NCBI RefSeq assembly: GCF_040907265.1
Contig: NZ_JBFOHP010000002.1
Location: forward strand, 5,332,001 to 5,396,000
Direction: 5' to 3'
DNA from: Streptomyces sclerotialus
GTDB lineage: Bacteria > Actinomycetota > Actinomycetes > Streptomycetales > Streptomycetaceae
Length of the DNA: 64,000 nt
Translations under genes and position numbers: made by a program
In this document: piece after piece, positions 37,287-45,434 of the stretch
Numbering within the stretch: position 1 is the first letter of the stretch
Layout of the letters: each line of letters opens with the position of its first letter
Notes under the pieces: model-generated
Seen by the model: the letters and a program-made list of their open reading frames with translations, nothing else
Told to the model about the DNA's origin: nothing
Database searches by the model: none

Positions 37287-38219
37287 ATGAACGACGACGT
37301 CCGGCCCGTGGGCCCCACCGACCTCGCCGCTGTCGTGGCGGGCATCGAGCGCACCAACGAGCTGCTCAACCGCGTCCTGGCCGAGGTCGCCACGACCCCT
37401 TCCACACACGCGGTCTTCGTCGACGCGGGCTATCTGTACGCCGCGGCCGGCCGGCTGGTCACCGGCACGGAGGACCGCCGCTCCTTCGACCTGGACGCCG
37501 AGGGGATCATCGACGCCTTCATCGAGATGACCCGCACGGTCTTCCCGGACAGCCGGCTGCTGCGGGTGTACTGGTACGACGGCGCGCGGCGCCGCATCCA
37601 CACCCTGGAGCAGCAGTCCATCGCCGAGCTCCCCGACGTCAAGGTCAGGCTCGGCAACCTCAACGCCAACAACCAGCAGAAGGGCGTCGACTCCCTGATC
37701 CGCTCCGACCTGGAGTCGCTCGCCCGGCACCGCGCCATCAGCGACGCCGTCCTCATCGGCGGCGACGAGGACCTGGTCTCCGCGGTCGAGGCGGCCCAGG
37801 GGTACGGCGCGCGGGTGCACCTGTGGGGCATCGAGGCCGTCGACGGGCGCAACCAGGCCGAGCCGCTGCTCTGGGAGGTCGACAGCCAGCGCACCTTCGA
37901 CCTGGAGTTCTGCAAGCCGTACGTCACCGAGCGCACCCTCCACGACGGCGGCCCCGCAGGACCGGCCGACGACGGCCCGGCGCCCAGCCGCGAGGACGTC
38001 CGCTTCGTCGGCGCACAGGTCGCCGCCCAGTGGCTGGCCTCCCGCGGCCGCGACTGGACGGCCGACCTGCTGCCCGGCCACCCCTACCTCCCGGGCGCCG
38101 TCGACCAGGACCTGCTGACCACCGCCGAGGGGCTGCTGCGGCACTCCCTGCGCCCGTACGCGGATCTCCGGCGGGTGCTGCGGGACGGCTTCTGGGAGCA
38201 CGTACGCGCGCAGTTCTGA
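37287..38219 (+). CDS. NYN-domain (PIN-like) putative ribonuclease
   Basis: 310 residues from ATG 37287 (MNDDVRPVGPTDLAAVVAGI). The NYN core is seen in HAVFVDAGYLYAAAGRLVTG (first Asp), KGVDSLIRSDLESLARH (second acidic site), DAVLIGGDEDLVSAVEAAQG (third acidic site) and GYGARVHLWGIE. These four acidic residues form the metal centre of NYN/PIN-fold RNases. The C-terminal 80 residues include a helical region similar to an OST-HTH-less extension. RNA targets unknown. The upstream AT-rich stretch with an inverted repeat suggests regulated expression. Confidence 0.88.
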   Translation: MNDDVRPVGPTDLAAVVAGIERTNELLNRVLAEVATTPSTHAVFVDAGYLYAAAGRLVTGTEDRRSFDLDAEGIIDAFIEMTRTVFPDSRLLRVYWYDGARRRIHTLEQQSIAELPDVKVRLGNLNANNQQKGVDSLIRSDLESLARHRAISDAVLIGGDEDLVSAVEAAQGYGARVHLWGIEAVDGRNQAEPLLWEVDSQRTFDLEFCKPYVTERTLHDGGPAGPADDGPAPSREDVRFVGAQVAAQWLASRGRDWTADLLPGHPYLPGAVDQDLLTTAEGLLRHSLRPYADLRRVLRDGFWEHVRAQF

Positions 38220-38235
38220 GCCGCCCCGCACCCGG

Positions 38236-39111
38236 CTACCGCCCGGCGGTGCCGTCCCCGGCCGCGTCCCAGAAGGACACCAGGGCCGCCGCCGTCTCCG
38301 CCGGCCGCTCGACGTTGGGGGAGTGCTCGGCGCCCGCGATGACCGTACGGCGGGCACCGAGCCGCGCGGCCATCTCGTCCATCAGCGGCACCGGCCAGGC
38401 GTAGTCGACGGCCCCGGACAGTACGTGCTTGGGCAGCGGTACGGCGGCCAGCGCGGCCACCCGGTCCGGCTCGCCCGCTATCTGCCGCGCGGTGCCGATC
38501 AGCTGCTCCGGCACGGTGCCGAGCCAGCGGCGGTGCAGGAACTCGGCGATCACCGGCGGGGTGGTCTCGCCCGCCGCCTCCGGCGGGTCCAGGTCCCGCA
38601 TCGCCTGCCAGACGGCCTCCATGCTCATCGTGGTCAGCGCGTCGATCAGCATCTTGGCGCGGGCCCGCTGCTCGGGGGCGACCGCCGCGGGGCCCGAACT
38701 CAGCAGGGTCAGCGAGCGGTACGGCGCGGCGTCGTCGAGCACCGCGGCCCGCGCCAGCAGCCCGCCGAGCGAATGGCCCAGCAGGTGCACCGGGCCGGCG
38801 TCGAGCGCGGCCGCCTGCGCGGCGATGTCCCGCGCCAACTCGCCCTGCGTGTAAGCCTGTTCCTCGCGCGGGCCGGGGGTCTCGTACTGGCCTCTGCCGT
38901 CCACGGCCACGGTGCGGTACCCGGCCGCCGCCAGCGGTGCGAGCAGCGGGAGGAAGTCCTCCTTGCTGCCGGTGAAGCCCGGTACCAGCAGGGCGGTGCC
39001 GCGTACCGGACCGTCGGGACGCGCGTCGTGCACCGCGAACTCACCTCGCGCGGTGGCGAGTCGGTACGCACCGGCGCACGCGGGCAGATCGAGGAACGGA
39101 GGCCTACTCAT
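38236..39111 (-). CDS. alpha/beta-hydrolase
   Basis: 291 residues from ATG 39111. The fold markers are LLVPGFTGSKEDFLPLLAPL (oxyanion region), VAVDGRGQYETPG, LLGHSLGGLLARAAVLD with the nucleophile Ser in GHSLGG, and AGAEHSPNVERP with the catalytic His near the end; the acid is probably Asp in VDYAWPVPLMDEM. A general hydrolase of esters or similar bonds, substrate unknown. It converges on the NYN gene with a 16-base gap and is downstream of the helicase gene, separated by a terminator hairpin. Confidence 0.9.
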   Translation of the reverse strand: MSRPPFLDLPACAGAYRLATARGEFAVHDARPDGPVRGTALLVPGFTGSKEDFLPLLAPLAAAGYRTVAVDGRGQYETPGPREEQAYTQGELARDIAAQAAALDAGPVHLLGHSLGGLLARAAVLDDAAPYRSLTLLSSGPAAVAPEQRARAKMLIDALTTMSMEAVWQAMRDLDPPEAAGETTPPVIAEFLHRRWLGTVPEQLIGTARQIAGEPDRVAALAAVPLPKHVLSGAVDYAWPVPLMDEMAARLGARRTVIAGAEHSPNVERPAETAAALVSFWDAAGDGTAGR

Positions 39112-39189
39112 GGCCCCGAGGCTATCCGGCGCGTGTGACCGGCGGGTGCCGGAGAGATGACCTCCGCTCCCCGGGCCGCGCGCCACGGA

Positions 39190-39227
39190 CGACGGCCCCG
39201 CACCGCCTGAGCGGTACGGGGCCGTCG
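39190..39227 (-). terminator. hairpin terminator after the DEAD-box helicase gene
   Basis: 17-bp stem (39190-39206 with 39211-39227) with one mismatch and a CTGA loop, 13 bases beyond the helicase stop codon. Confidence 0.65.
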
Positions 39228-39239
39228 GTGGCCTGCGGA

Positions 39240-41867
39240 TCAGCCCTCGGCCGAGGCCTCGGCGGGCGCCGCCGTCTTCTTGGCCGTGGTCTTGCGCGTC
39301 CGGCGCGGCTTGGCCGGAACCTCATCCGTCGCGTCGTCCCCGGTGGCCGCTTCGGCCTTCTCGGCGGTCTTCTTGGCGGCGGTCTTGCGCGTCCGGCGGG
39401 GCTTGGCCGGGGCCTCGGCGGTCGCCTCGGCCACGGGCTCGGTGCCCTCGGCGGTGTCCACCGCGGCCTCCGCCTTCTTGGCGGCGGCCTTGCGCGTACG
39501 GCGCGGCTTGGCCGGGGCCTCGTCCTGCGCGTCCGTGCCCTCGGCGGCCTCGACGGCGGCCTCGGCCTTCGCGGTGGTCTTCTTCGCGGCGGTCTTGCGC
39601 GTCCGGCGGGGCTCGGCCGGGGCCTCGGCGGTCGCCTCGGCCGCGGGCTCGGTGCCCTCGGCGGTGTCCACCGCGGCCTCCGCCTTCTTGGCGGCGGCCT
39701 TGCGCGTACGGCGCGGCTTGGCCGGGGCCTCGTCGTCCTGCGCGTCCGTGCCCTCGGCGGCCTCGACGGCGGCCTCGGCCTTCGCGGTGGTCTTCTTGGC
39801 GGCCGTCTTCCGCGTACGGCGCGGCTCGGCGGCCGGCGCGTCCTCGGCGGCCTCGGCCGGCGCCGGTTCCGTGGCGACGCTCTCCGCGGTGGCGCGCTCG
39901 GCGGCCTTCTTCGCGGCCTCCTCGGCGGCGCGGCGTTCGGCGGCCAGGCGCCGCGCGGCGACCTCGACCGTCTGGAAGCCCACGGAGGTGTCCTCCTTCG
40001 TGACCACGACCGGGCGCCGGGGCGCCGGAGTCCTGGTCACGGGGGTCCGGCTCGCGGCGGGGGCGGCCACGGTCCCGTCGGCCGTGCCCTGCGTGGCGCG
40101 GGTGCCGCGGCTGCGACGGCGGCGCGGCCTGGCCGGCGCCTCCTGCGTGGTGTCCGGGCCGGTGGTGTCCGGGCCGGTGGCCTGCGCCGGGACGGCCGCG
40201 GTGACGGTGCCCTCGGCGGTGTCCACCGCGGTCTCCGCCTTCTTGACCGGCTCGGCCTGCTCGGCGGCGGCCGGCGCGGGCTCGGCCACGGCGTGCGCGG
40301 TGGCGGTCGCGGTCGTGGCGGCGGCGGACGTGGCGGCGGAAGCCCCGCTGCGGGTGCGGCGACGGCGGCGCAGCTGACGGGGTGCGGCCGTGCCCTCGGC
40401 GGTGTCGGCCGCGGCCTCGGCGGCCTCGTCGCCCTGCGGCGCCGCGGCACCGGTCTCGGCGCCGGCCTCGACGGGGGCGCCACTGCGCGTACGACGGCGC
40501 TTGCGCGGCGTACGCGTACGCTGCGGGCGCTCCTCCTCGCGCTGCTCACGGCCGTCCCGGCGCGGACCGCCGCGGCCGCGGCCGCCGGTCTCGCCGAGGT
40601 CCTCGACCTCCTCGGCGGCCAGGCCCGCGCGGGTGCGCTCCGAGCGCGGCAGCACGCCCTTGGTGCCCTCGGGGATGTTCAGCAGCTCGTAGAGGTGCGC
40701 GGAGGTGGAGTAGGTCTCCTCCGGGTCGTTGAACGGCAGGTCCAGCGCCTTGTTGATCAGCTGCCAGCGCGGGATGTCGTCCCAGTCGACCAGCGTGACG
40801 GCGGTGCCCTTGGCGCCCGCCCGGCCCGTACGGCCGATGCGGTGCAGGTAGGTCTTCTCGTCCTCGGGGGACTGGTAGTTGATGACGTGCGTCACACCCT
40901 CGACATCGATGCCGCGCGCCGCGACATCGGTGCACACGAGGACGTCGACCTTGCCGTTGCGGAACGCGCGCAGCGCCTGCTCGCGGGCGCCCTGGCCGAG
41001 GTCGCCGTGGACGGCGCCGGAGGCGAAGCCGCGGCGCGCGAGCTGGTCGGCGATGTCCGCCGCGGTGCGCTTCGTACGGCAGAAGATCATCGCGAGCCCG
41101 CGGCCCTCGGCCTGCAGGATGCGCGAGACCATCTCCGGCTTGTCCATGGAGTGCGCGCGGAAGACGTGCTGGGTGATGTTGGCGACCGTGGCGCCCTCGT
41201 CGTCGGGCGAGGTGGCGCTGATGTGGGTCGGCTGCGACATGTAGCGCCGGGCCAGCGAGATGACCTGGCCGGGCATGGTCGCGGAGAACAGCATGGTCTG
41301 CCGCTTGGCCGGCAGCTGCTGGATGATCTTCTCGACGTCCGGCAGGAAGCCGAGGTCGAGCATTTCGTCGGCCTCGTCCAGGACCAGGGCGCGGACCTGG
41401 GAGAGGTTCAGCTTCTTCTGGCCCGCGAGGTCCAGGAGGCGGCCCGGGGTGCCGACGACGACGTCGACGCCCTTCTGGAGCGCCTCGACCTGCGGCTCGT
41501 ACGCGCGGCCGCCGTAGATGGCGAGGACGCGGACGTTACGGACCTTGCCGGCGGTCAGCAGGTCGTTGGTGACCTGCTGGCACAGCTCACGGGTGGGGAC
41601 GACGACCAGGGCCTGCGGCGCGTCGGTCAGCTGCTCGGGCTCCGCCCGGCCGGACTCGACGTCGGCGGGGACGGTGACGCGCTCCAGGAGCGGCAGACCG
41701 AAGCCCAGCGTCTTGCCGGTGCCGGTCTTGGCCTGGCCGATGACGTCGGAGCCGGAGAGGGCGACCGGGAGGGTCATGGCCTGGATGGGGAACGGGGTCG
41801 TGATGCCGACGGCCTCGAGGGCTTCGGCGGTCTCGGGGAGGATCCCGAGGTCTCGGAACGTAGACAG
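39240..41867 (-). CDS. DEAD-box ATP-dependent RNA helicase with repetitive basic tail
   Basis: 875 residues if translation starts at CTG 41867. No ATG, GTG or TTG occurs in frame between the upstream stop (near 41918) and MTLPVALSG at 41777, yet the Q-motif (GITTPFPIQAMTLP) and the conserved LSTFRDLGILPETAEALEAV lie in those 30 codons, so a near-cognate start (CTG, or ATC at 41870) is needed. A GAAGAGG site precedes it. Core motifs: AKTGTGKTLGF, VLDEADEMLDLGF, SATMPG, HRIGRTGRAG. The last 400 residues are low-complexity Arg/Lys/Ala-rich with repeats of PRRTRK(T/A)AAKK. Role: RNA unwinding, perhaps in cold adaptation or ribosome assembly (RhlE-like). Confidence 0.9.
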   Translation of the reverse strand: MSTFRDLGILPETAEALEAVGITTPFPIQAMTLPVALSGSDVIGQAKTGTGKTLGFGLPLLERVTVPADVESGRAEPEQLTDAPQALVVVPTRELCQQVTNDLLTAGKVRNVRVLAIYGGRAYEPQVEALQKGVDVVVGTPGRLLDLAGQKKLNLSQVRALVLDEADEMLDLGFLPDVEKIIQQLPAKRQTMLFSATMPGQVISLARRYMSQPTHISATSPDDEGATVANITQHVFRAHSMDKPEMVSRILQAEGRGLAMIFCRTKRTAADIADQLARRGFASGAVHGDLGQGAREQALRAFRNGKVDVLVCTDVAARGIDVEGVTHVINYQSPEDEKTYLHRIGRTGRAGAKGTAVTLVDWDDIPRWQLINKALDLPFNDPEETYSTSAHLYELLNIPEGTKGVLPRSERTRAGLAAEEVEDLGETGGRGRGGPRRDGREQREEERPQRTRTPRKRRRTRSGAPVEAGAETGAAAPQGDEAAEAAADTAEGTAAPRQLRRRRRTRSGASAATSAAATTATATAHAVAEPAPAAAEQAEPVKKAETAVDTAEGTVTAAVPAQATGPDTTGPDTTQEAPARPRRRRSRGTRATQGTADGTVAAPAASRTPVTRTPAPRRPVVVTKEDTSVGFQTVEVAARRLAAERRAAEEAAKKAAERATAESVATEPAPAEAAEDAPAAEPRRTRKTAAKKTTAKAEAAVEAAEGTDAQDDEAPAKPRRTRKAAAKKAEAAVDTAEGTEPAAEATAEAPAEPRRTRKTAAKKTTAKAEAAVEAAEGTDAQDEAPAKPRRTRKAAAKKAEAAVDTAEGTEPVAEATAEAPAKPRRTRKTAAKKTAEKAEAATGDDATDEVPAKPRRTRKTTAKKTAAPAEASAEG
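39391..39813 (-). repeat. two tandem copies of a ~210-bp unit in the helicase tail
   Basis: Copy 1 (39391-39600, 210 bp) and copy 2 (39601-39813, 213 bp, one extra Asp codon) encode a 70/71-residue unit built of two PRRTRK-x-AAKK blocks. Neighbouring DNA holds further partial copies. The identity between copies at the DNA level is high, which implies recent duplication or gene conversion. Confidence 0.85.
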
Positions 41868-42263
41868 GATGCTTGCCTCTTCTGTGAGTCGCGGCGCGAG
41901 GCGTCGAAGGGGATCAACCGTGCCTTCTCACCGTCGTACGGGTCGTACTCGGCGCGGCCCGGCCTCCTAGGGCCGGATGGCGCGGGACCACTGCCTTCGC
42001 TCAGGCGCTCGTGCCGCGAGCGGTGTCCCTCCTGCCGCGCGTACGTCTCGTACGCGCCGCAACAGAGGGCGGTCGGGTGTGGGAGCCGATCGGGCCACCG
42101 ACCGGGCATCCGCATGCGTGGCAGACCCACCGATAGTCGGCGGGCTCAATACCACCATACCCCGGATGAGCGCATGTGTGTCCGGGCAATCGTTCGGTCG
42201 GGTGGGACCCGAGAGGCTGACCAGGCCCTTCCCCGGGTTGCGGGGCGGGCTATTGTGCGCTCC
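41868..42263. other. leader and promoter region between helicase and ferritin-like genes
   Basis: About 395 bases between divergent genes. On the helicase side the transcript leader is long, consistent with 5'-UTR control common in cold-induced helicases. An open minus frame (peptide fragment AEYDPYDGEKARLIPFDASR) covers part of it but has no start near its AGGAGG. The AT-rich segment near 42140-42170 (ATACCACCATACC) is the most likely promoter zone. I see no clear -35/-10. Confidence 0.45.
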
Positions 42264-43013
42264 ATGGAGACGCCTGACAACGCCACCGCCGACGCCCCCG
42301 CCACGCCCGACGAACCCACCGGGATCGCCGCCCGGACCTGGGAGCAGGCCGCCGCCGACCCGCAGTACCGCGCCGCGGTCGTCGACCTGCTCGGCGCCCT
42401 CGCGTACGGCGAGCTGGCCGCCTTCGAGCGGCTGGCCGAGGACGCCAAGCTGGCGTCCACGACGGACGACAAGGCGGAGCTGGCGAAGATGGCGTCGGCG
42501 GAGTTCCACCACTTCGAGCGGCTGCGGGAGCGGCTCGCGCAGATCGACGCGGAGCCCAACGCGGCCATGGAGCCGTTCGCCGCGGCGCTGGACGAGTTCC
42601 ACCGCCAGACCGCGCCGTCGGACTGGCTGGAGGGCCTGGTCAAGGCGTACGTGGGCGACTCCATCGCCAGCGACTTCTACCGTGAGGTGGCGGCCCGGCT
42701 GGACTCCGACACCAAGGAGCTGGTGCTCGGTGTGCTGGACGACACAGGGCACGCCTCCTTCGCCGTCGAGAAGGTCCGCGCGGCCATCGAGGCCGACCCG
42801 CGGGTCGGCGGCCGGCTCGCGCTGTGGGCGCGCCGCCTGATGGGCGAGGCGCTCTCGCAGGCGCAGCGGGTGGTCGCGGAGCGCGACGCGCTCTCCACGA
42901 TGCTGGTCGGCGGGGTCGCCGACGGCTTCGACCTGGCGGAGGTCGGCCGGATGTTCTCGCGCATCACCGAGGCGCACACCAAGCGGATGGCGGCCCTGGG
43001 GCTGGCCGCCTGA
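42264..43013 (+). CDS. ferritin-like fold protein
   Basis: 249 residues from ATG 42264 (METPDNATADAPATPDEPTG). After a disordered start, the four-helix bundle carries ALAYGELAAFERLAEDAKLA, SAEFHHFERLRERLAQIDAE and SIASDFYREVAARLDSDTKE, with Glu and Glu-x-x-His pairs spaced as in di-iron ferritin-like proteins. M. tuberculosis Rv3210c occupies the same place next to rhlE and DUF3107 homologues. Iron binding is inferred from the motif; no oxidase or hydroxylase role can be named. The gene ends ahead of a strong hairpin. Confidence 0.88.
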   Translation: METPDNATADAPATPDEPTGIAARTWEQAAADPQYRAAVVDLLGALAYGELAAFERLAEDAKLASTTDDKAELAKMASAEFHHFERLRERLAQIDAEPNAAMEPFAAALDEFHRQTAPSDWLEGLVKAYVGDSIASDFYREVAARLDSDTKELVLGVLDDTGHASFAVEKVRAAIEADPRVGGRLALWARRLMGEALSQAQRVVAERDALSTMLVGGVADGFDLAEVGRMFSRITEAHTKRMAALGLAA

Positions 43014-43076
43014 GTCCTGGCGGCGGCCCGGGCGGTCCGGCCGGGCCGCCCGTTCTCCTCCGAGGAAGCTCACGCC

Positions 43077-43113
43077 GTGGGCCCCGTACCGCGTCGCGCG
43101 GTGCGGGGCCCAC
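43077..43113. terminator. hairpin between ferritin-like and small membrane protein genes
   Basis: 17-bp stem (43077-43093 with 43097-43113) with one G-T wobble and a TCG loop, between two converging genes. Confidence 0.75.
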
Positions 43114-43209
43114 CGTGCGGAACGCGCCGTTTCTCCGCCCGTACATCGGCCGGAAAGCGTCCGTCACGGTCCGTCCGCACCGGACCGCGGCCCGGTCTCC
43201 CCGGGCTCG

Positions 43210-43491
43210 TCAGGCCGGCGCTGACCGGCGCAGCCGACGGGCCCCCGGCCGGGGCTCGGGACGCATCAGCAGCGAGAGCAGTGCGGCGCAGACCCCCACG
43301 GCTGCGAGCAGGACGGCGGGGGCCCACCCGGGGCCCAGGACCGTGTGGGCCACCAGCGCGCCGAAGACGGCCGCGCCGGGCCCCGTGGCCAGCGTCAGGC
43401 TCCGTGACGGGAAGCGGCCGGGCAGTCGCCGCACGGCGGCGAGGGCGATGGCGAGGCCCAGGGCGGCGGCGCCGAGCACTTCGAAGATCAT
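43210..43491 (-). CDS. small membrane protein (93 aa)
   Basis: Three hydrophobic segments in 93 residues: FEVLGAAALGLAIALAAV, LATGPGAAVFGALVAHTVLG and WAPAVLLAAVGVCAALLSLL, with a basic Arg-rich C-terminus (RPGARRLRRSAPA). ATG 43491 is preceded by GGGAGGGGAACC, a very strong ribosome site, which argues for a real gene. No recognisable family. It is separated from the DUF3107 gene upstream by about 250 bases that contain the hairpin at 43671-43715. Confidence 0.7.
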   Translation of the reverse strand: MIFEVLGAAALGLAIALAAVRRLPGRFPSRSLTLATGPGAAVFGALVAHTVLGPGWAPAVLLAAVGVCAALLSLLMRPEPRPGARRLRRSAPA

Positions 43492-43670
43492 GGTTCCCCT
43501 CCCGCGCGATGACGCCGTCGTGATGCGGCGGTGTCACTGTCGTTCGTGGGCGGTCGTACCCAAGGGGCGCCACGGGCAATCGTGCCGGGCCGGACAAAGG
43601 TGCGATCACGGTCCCGAGCTGGGAAAAGTACGCGTCGGTGGCGGACGGCGCGGGCAGGGGGCGCACGCAC

Positions 43671-43715
43671 GACGGGCGGCGGCCCGGGGAACGTCTCCCC
43701 GGGCCGCCGCCCGTC
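43671..43715 (-). terminator. 20-bp perfect hairpin terminator after DUF3107
   Basis: Arms 43671-43690 and 43696-43715 are perfectly complementary with an ACGTC loop; the strongest hairpin seen in the window. It follows the DUF3107 stop by 25 bases. Confidence 0.85.
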
Positions 43716-43740
43716 CTACGTGCTGTGCTGCGGCAGCGTC

Positions 43741-43968
43741 CTACAGCGCGCCGAAGCCCACCTTGCGCCCGGCCGGCTCGCCGATCTCGACGTACGCCAG
43801 GCGGTCCGCCGGCACCAGGACCTTGCGGCCGTGTTCGTCCTCCAGGCTCAGCAGCTGCGACTTGCCGGCCAGCGCGGCGGACACCGCGCTCTCGACCTCC
43901 TCGGCAGACTGCGAGCTCTCCAGGACGATCTCGCGGGGCGCGTGCTGCACGCCGATCTTGACCTCCAC
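43741..43968 (-). CDS. DUF3107 small protein
   Basis: 75 residues starting at GTG 43968 after GAGGGACATAAGCC. Sequence: MEVKIGVQHAPREIVLESSQ, SAEEVESAVSAALAGKSQLL, then SLEDEHGRKVLVPADRLAYV and EIGEPAGRKVGFGAL. This matches the DUF3107 family closely, known in M. tuberculosis as Rv3208A (TB9.4), also next to a TetR gene. A Tudor-like small beta barrel is plausible. Function unknown; it is expressed as its own unit with a strong terminator. Confidence 0.92.
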   Translation of the reverse strand: MEVKIGVQHAPREIVLESSQSAEEVESAVSAALAGKSQLLSLEDEHGRKVLVPADRLAYVEIGEPAGRKVGFGAL

Positions 43969-44150
43969 GGCTTATGTCCCTCCGACGGTCTCGGTCCCCC
44001 CGGGCTGACCAGGGGGCGGGGTGCGCGACGATCCGCGCCGTACGCAGCACACATTAGCCCGGTACGGGGACGGACAGGACGTCACGGAGCACGCCCGCAG
44101 CGAACACGGGAGCCGCAGGTGCCCGTCCGGCATCCGGGAGGGCCTCCGTG

Positions 44151-44190
44151 GCGGGCGTCGGCGTCCGTTTCAGGGGCGGCCGACGCCCGC
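44151..44190 (-). terminator. hairpin after the TetR gene
   Basis: Perfect 12-bp stem GCGGGCGTCGGC (44151-44162 with 44179-44190) with a 16-base loop, 27 bases past the TetR stop. Confidence 0.6.
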
Positions 44191-44216
44191 TCCGGATACG
44201 GGGCGCGTGCCTGTTC

Positions 44217-44858
44217 TCAGTGGCCTTCGGTGCCGTGCAGCGGGAAGCCCGCGATGCCCTTCCAGGCCAGCGACGTCAGCAGCTGCACCGCCGTGTCACG
44301 GGTGACCGTGCGCTCACTGGAGAGCCAGTACCGCGCGACCACCTGAGACACGCCGCCCAGGCCCACCGCCAGCAGCATGGACTCTTCCTTGGACAGCCCG
44401 GTGTCCTCGGCGATCACGTCGCTGATCGCCTCGGCGCACTGCAGCGAGACCCGGTCCACGCGCTCCCGGACGGCCGTCTCGTTGGTCAGATCCGACTCGA
44501 ACACCAGTCGGAACGCGCCGCCCGGGTCCTCCACGTACGCGAAGTACGCGTCCATCGTCGCCGCGACCCGCTGCTTGTTGTCCGTGGTGGACGCCAGCGC
44601 CGTCCGCACCGAGTGCAGCAGCGCCTCGCAGTGCTGGTCCAGCAGGGCGAGATAGAGGTCGAGCTTGCCGGGGAAGTGCTGGTAGAGCACCGGCTTGCTG
44701 ACGCCGGCCCGCTCGGCGATGTCGTCCATCGCCGCAGCGTGGTACCCCTGTGCCACGAAGACTTCCTGTGCAGCGCCCAGGAGCTGGTTGCGCCGCGCTC
44801 GGCGCGGCAGGCGCGTGCCCCGAGGGCGCGCGGCCTCTGTCTGCTCGATGGCGCTCAC
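44217..44858 (-). CDS. TetR/AcrR-family transcriptional regulator
   Basis: 213 residues from GTG 44858, which follows GGGAGGCGGC. The HTH is plain: RRNQLLGAAQEVFVAQGYHA, AAMDDIAERAGVSKPVLYQH and FPGKLDLYLALLDQH. The ligand domain is of the common TetR type with no cysteine-rich or aromatic signature. A longer frame from ATG 44918 would add 20 residues but lacks a good ribosome site. Its position between DUF3107 and the hydrolase/DUF3152 genes matches Rv3208 in M. tuberculosis. The regulon is unknown; divergent DNA upstream (about 44859-45005) would be an obvious site. Confidence 0.9.
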   Translation of the reverse strand: MSAIEQTEAARPRGTRLPRRARRNQLLGAAQEVFVAQGYHAAAMDDIAERAGVSKPVLYQHFPGKLDLYLALLDQHCEALLHSVRTALASTTDNKQRVAATMDAYFAYVEDPGGAFRLVFESDLTNETAVRERVDRVSLQCAEAISDVIAEDTGLSKEESMLLAVGLGGVSQVVARYWLSSERTVTRDTAVQLLTSLAWKGIAGFPLHGTEGH

Positions 44859-45005
44859 GCCGCCTCCCAGTGTCGTTCCGTACGAGATGCACACAGCACG
44901 GTGCACCGCGCCCGCCATCGTACTTTTGGGTAACGAGGCTGTGCGCGGTCCAGGCCGAGAATTTATCCGCCCGGGGCCCGAGGGAAGCCGACATACCGGT
45001 TCAGG

Positions 45006-45221
45006 TCACCGGTAATCGTCTTCGTCGAGCTCGACCAACCGGGCCTGTTCTGCGCGGTCTGCTTCGTTCGCTCCGTCGGGGTCACCGCCGGTCAGCGCGT
45101 CGTCATGGTGCGGAGCGAGGTCCGCTTGCTGTTCCTGGGCGTCCGCCTCGGGTGCTTCCGCGCCGATTTCGGTCACCTCGTCCTGGTCGAAGGTATCCGG
45201 TTCTGTGGGGTCGACAGGCAT
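45006..45221 (-). CDS. small acidic protein (71 aa)
   Basis: MPVDPTEPDTFDQDEVTEIG, then AEAPEADAQEQQADLAPHHD and DALTGGDPDGANEADRAEQA, ending VELDEDDYR. Very acidic and presumably disordered. ATG 45221 follows GGAAAGGGGAGCCACC, a good ribosome site. No membrane helix, cysteine or known motif. It could be an acidic partner for a basic protein, but nothing in the sequence says which. Confidence 0.6.
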   Translation of the reverse strand: MPVDPTEPDTFDQDEVTEIGAEAPEADAQEQQADLAPHHDDALTGGDPDGANEADRAEQARLVELDEDDYR

Positions 45222-45434
45222 GGTGGCTCCCCTTTCCTGGGTGAGCGTCCTTTACACGAGCCTAGGAGAGGGGAATGTCCGGCGCGACGTGGTACGCGCC
45301 GCGAACGGGTGGCGGTTCCGGGGCGCGCGGCCGGGCCGGGGAGCGGCGCCGCCACGAGGGTGCCGACCGTGACGCGAGAGACGTGTGATGGCGAACACAC
45401 CGGATGGGGTGTGATCGTCTCGTAACATCGACGC

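Noticed and set aside
41774..42130. Minus-strand ORF ahead of the helicase (contains AEYDPYDGEKARLIPFD)
   Set aside because: Protein-like stretch but no start codon near its AGGAGG, and it overlaps the helicase start in another frame; kept only as leader sequence.
39135..43013. Plus-strand open frame of 1292 codons over the helicase
   Set aside because: Its front part is the antisense of the helicase; only the end (42264-43013) is the real ferritin-like gene in the same frame.
45006..45221. Antitoxin-type partner of the TetR gene
   Set aside because: The acidic 71-aa protein has no antitoxin fold or toxin neighbour; annotated only as a small acidic protein.
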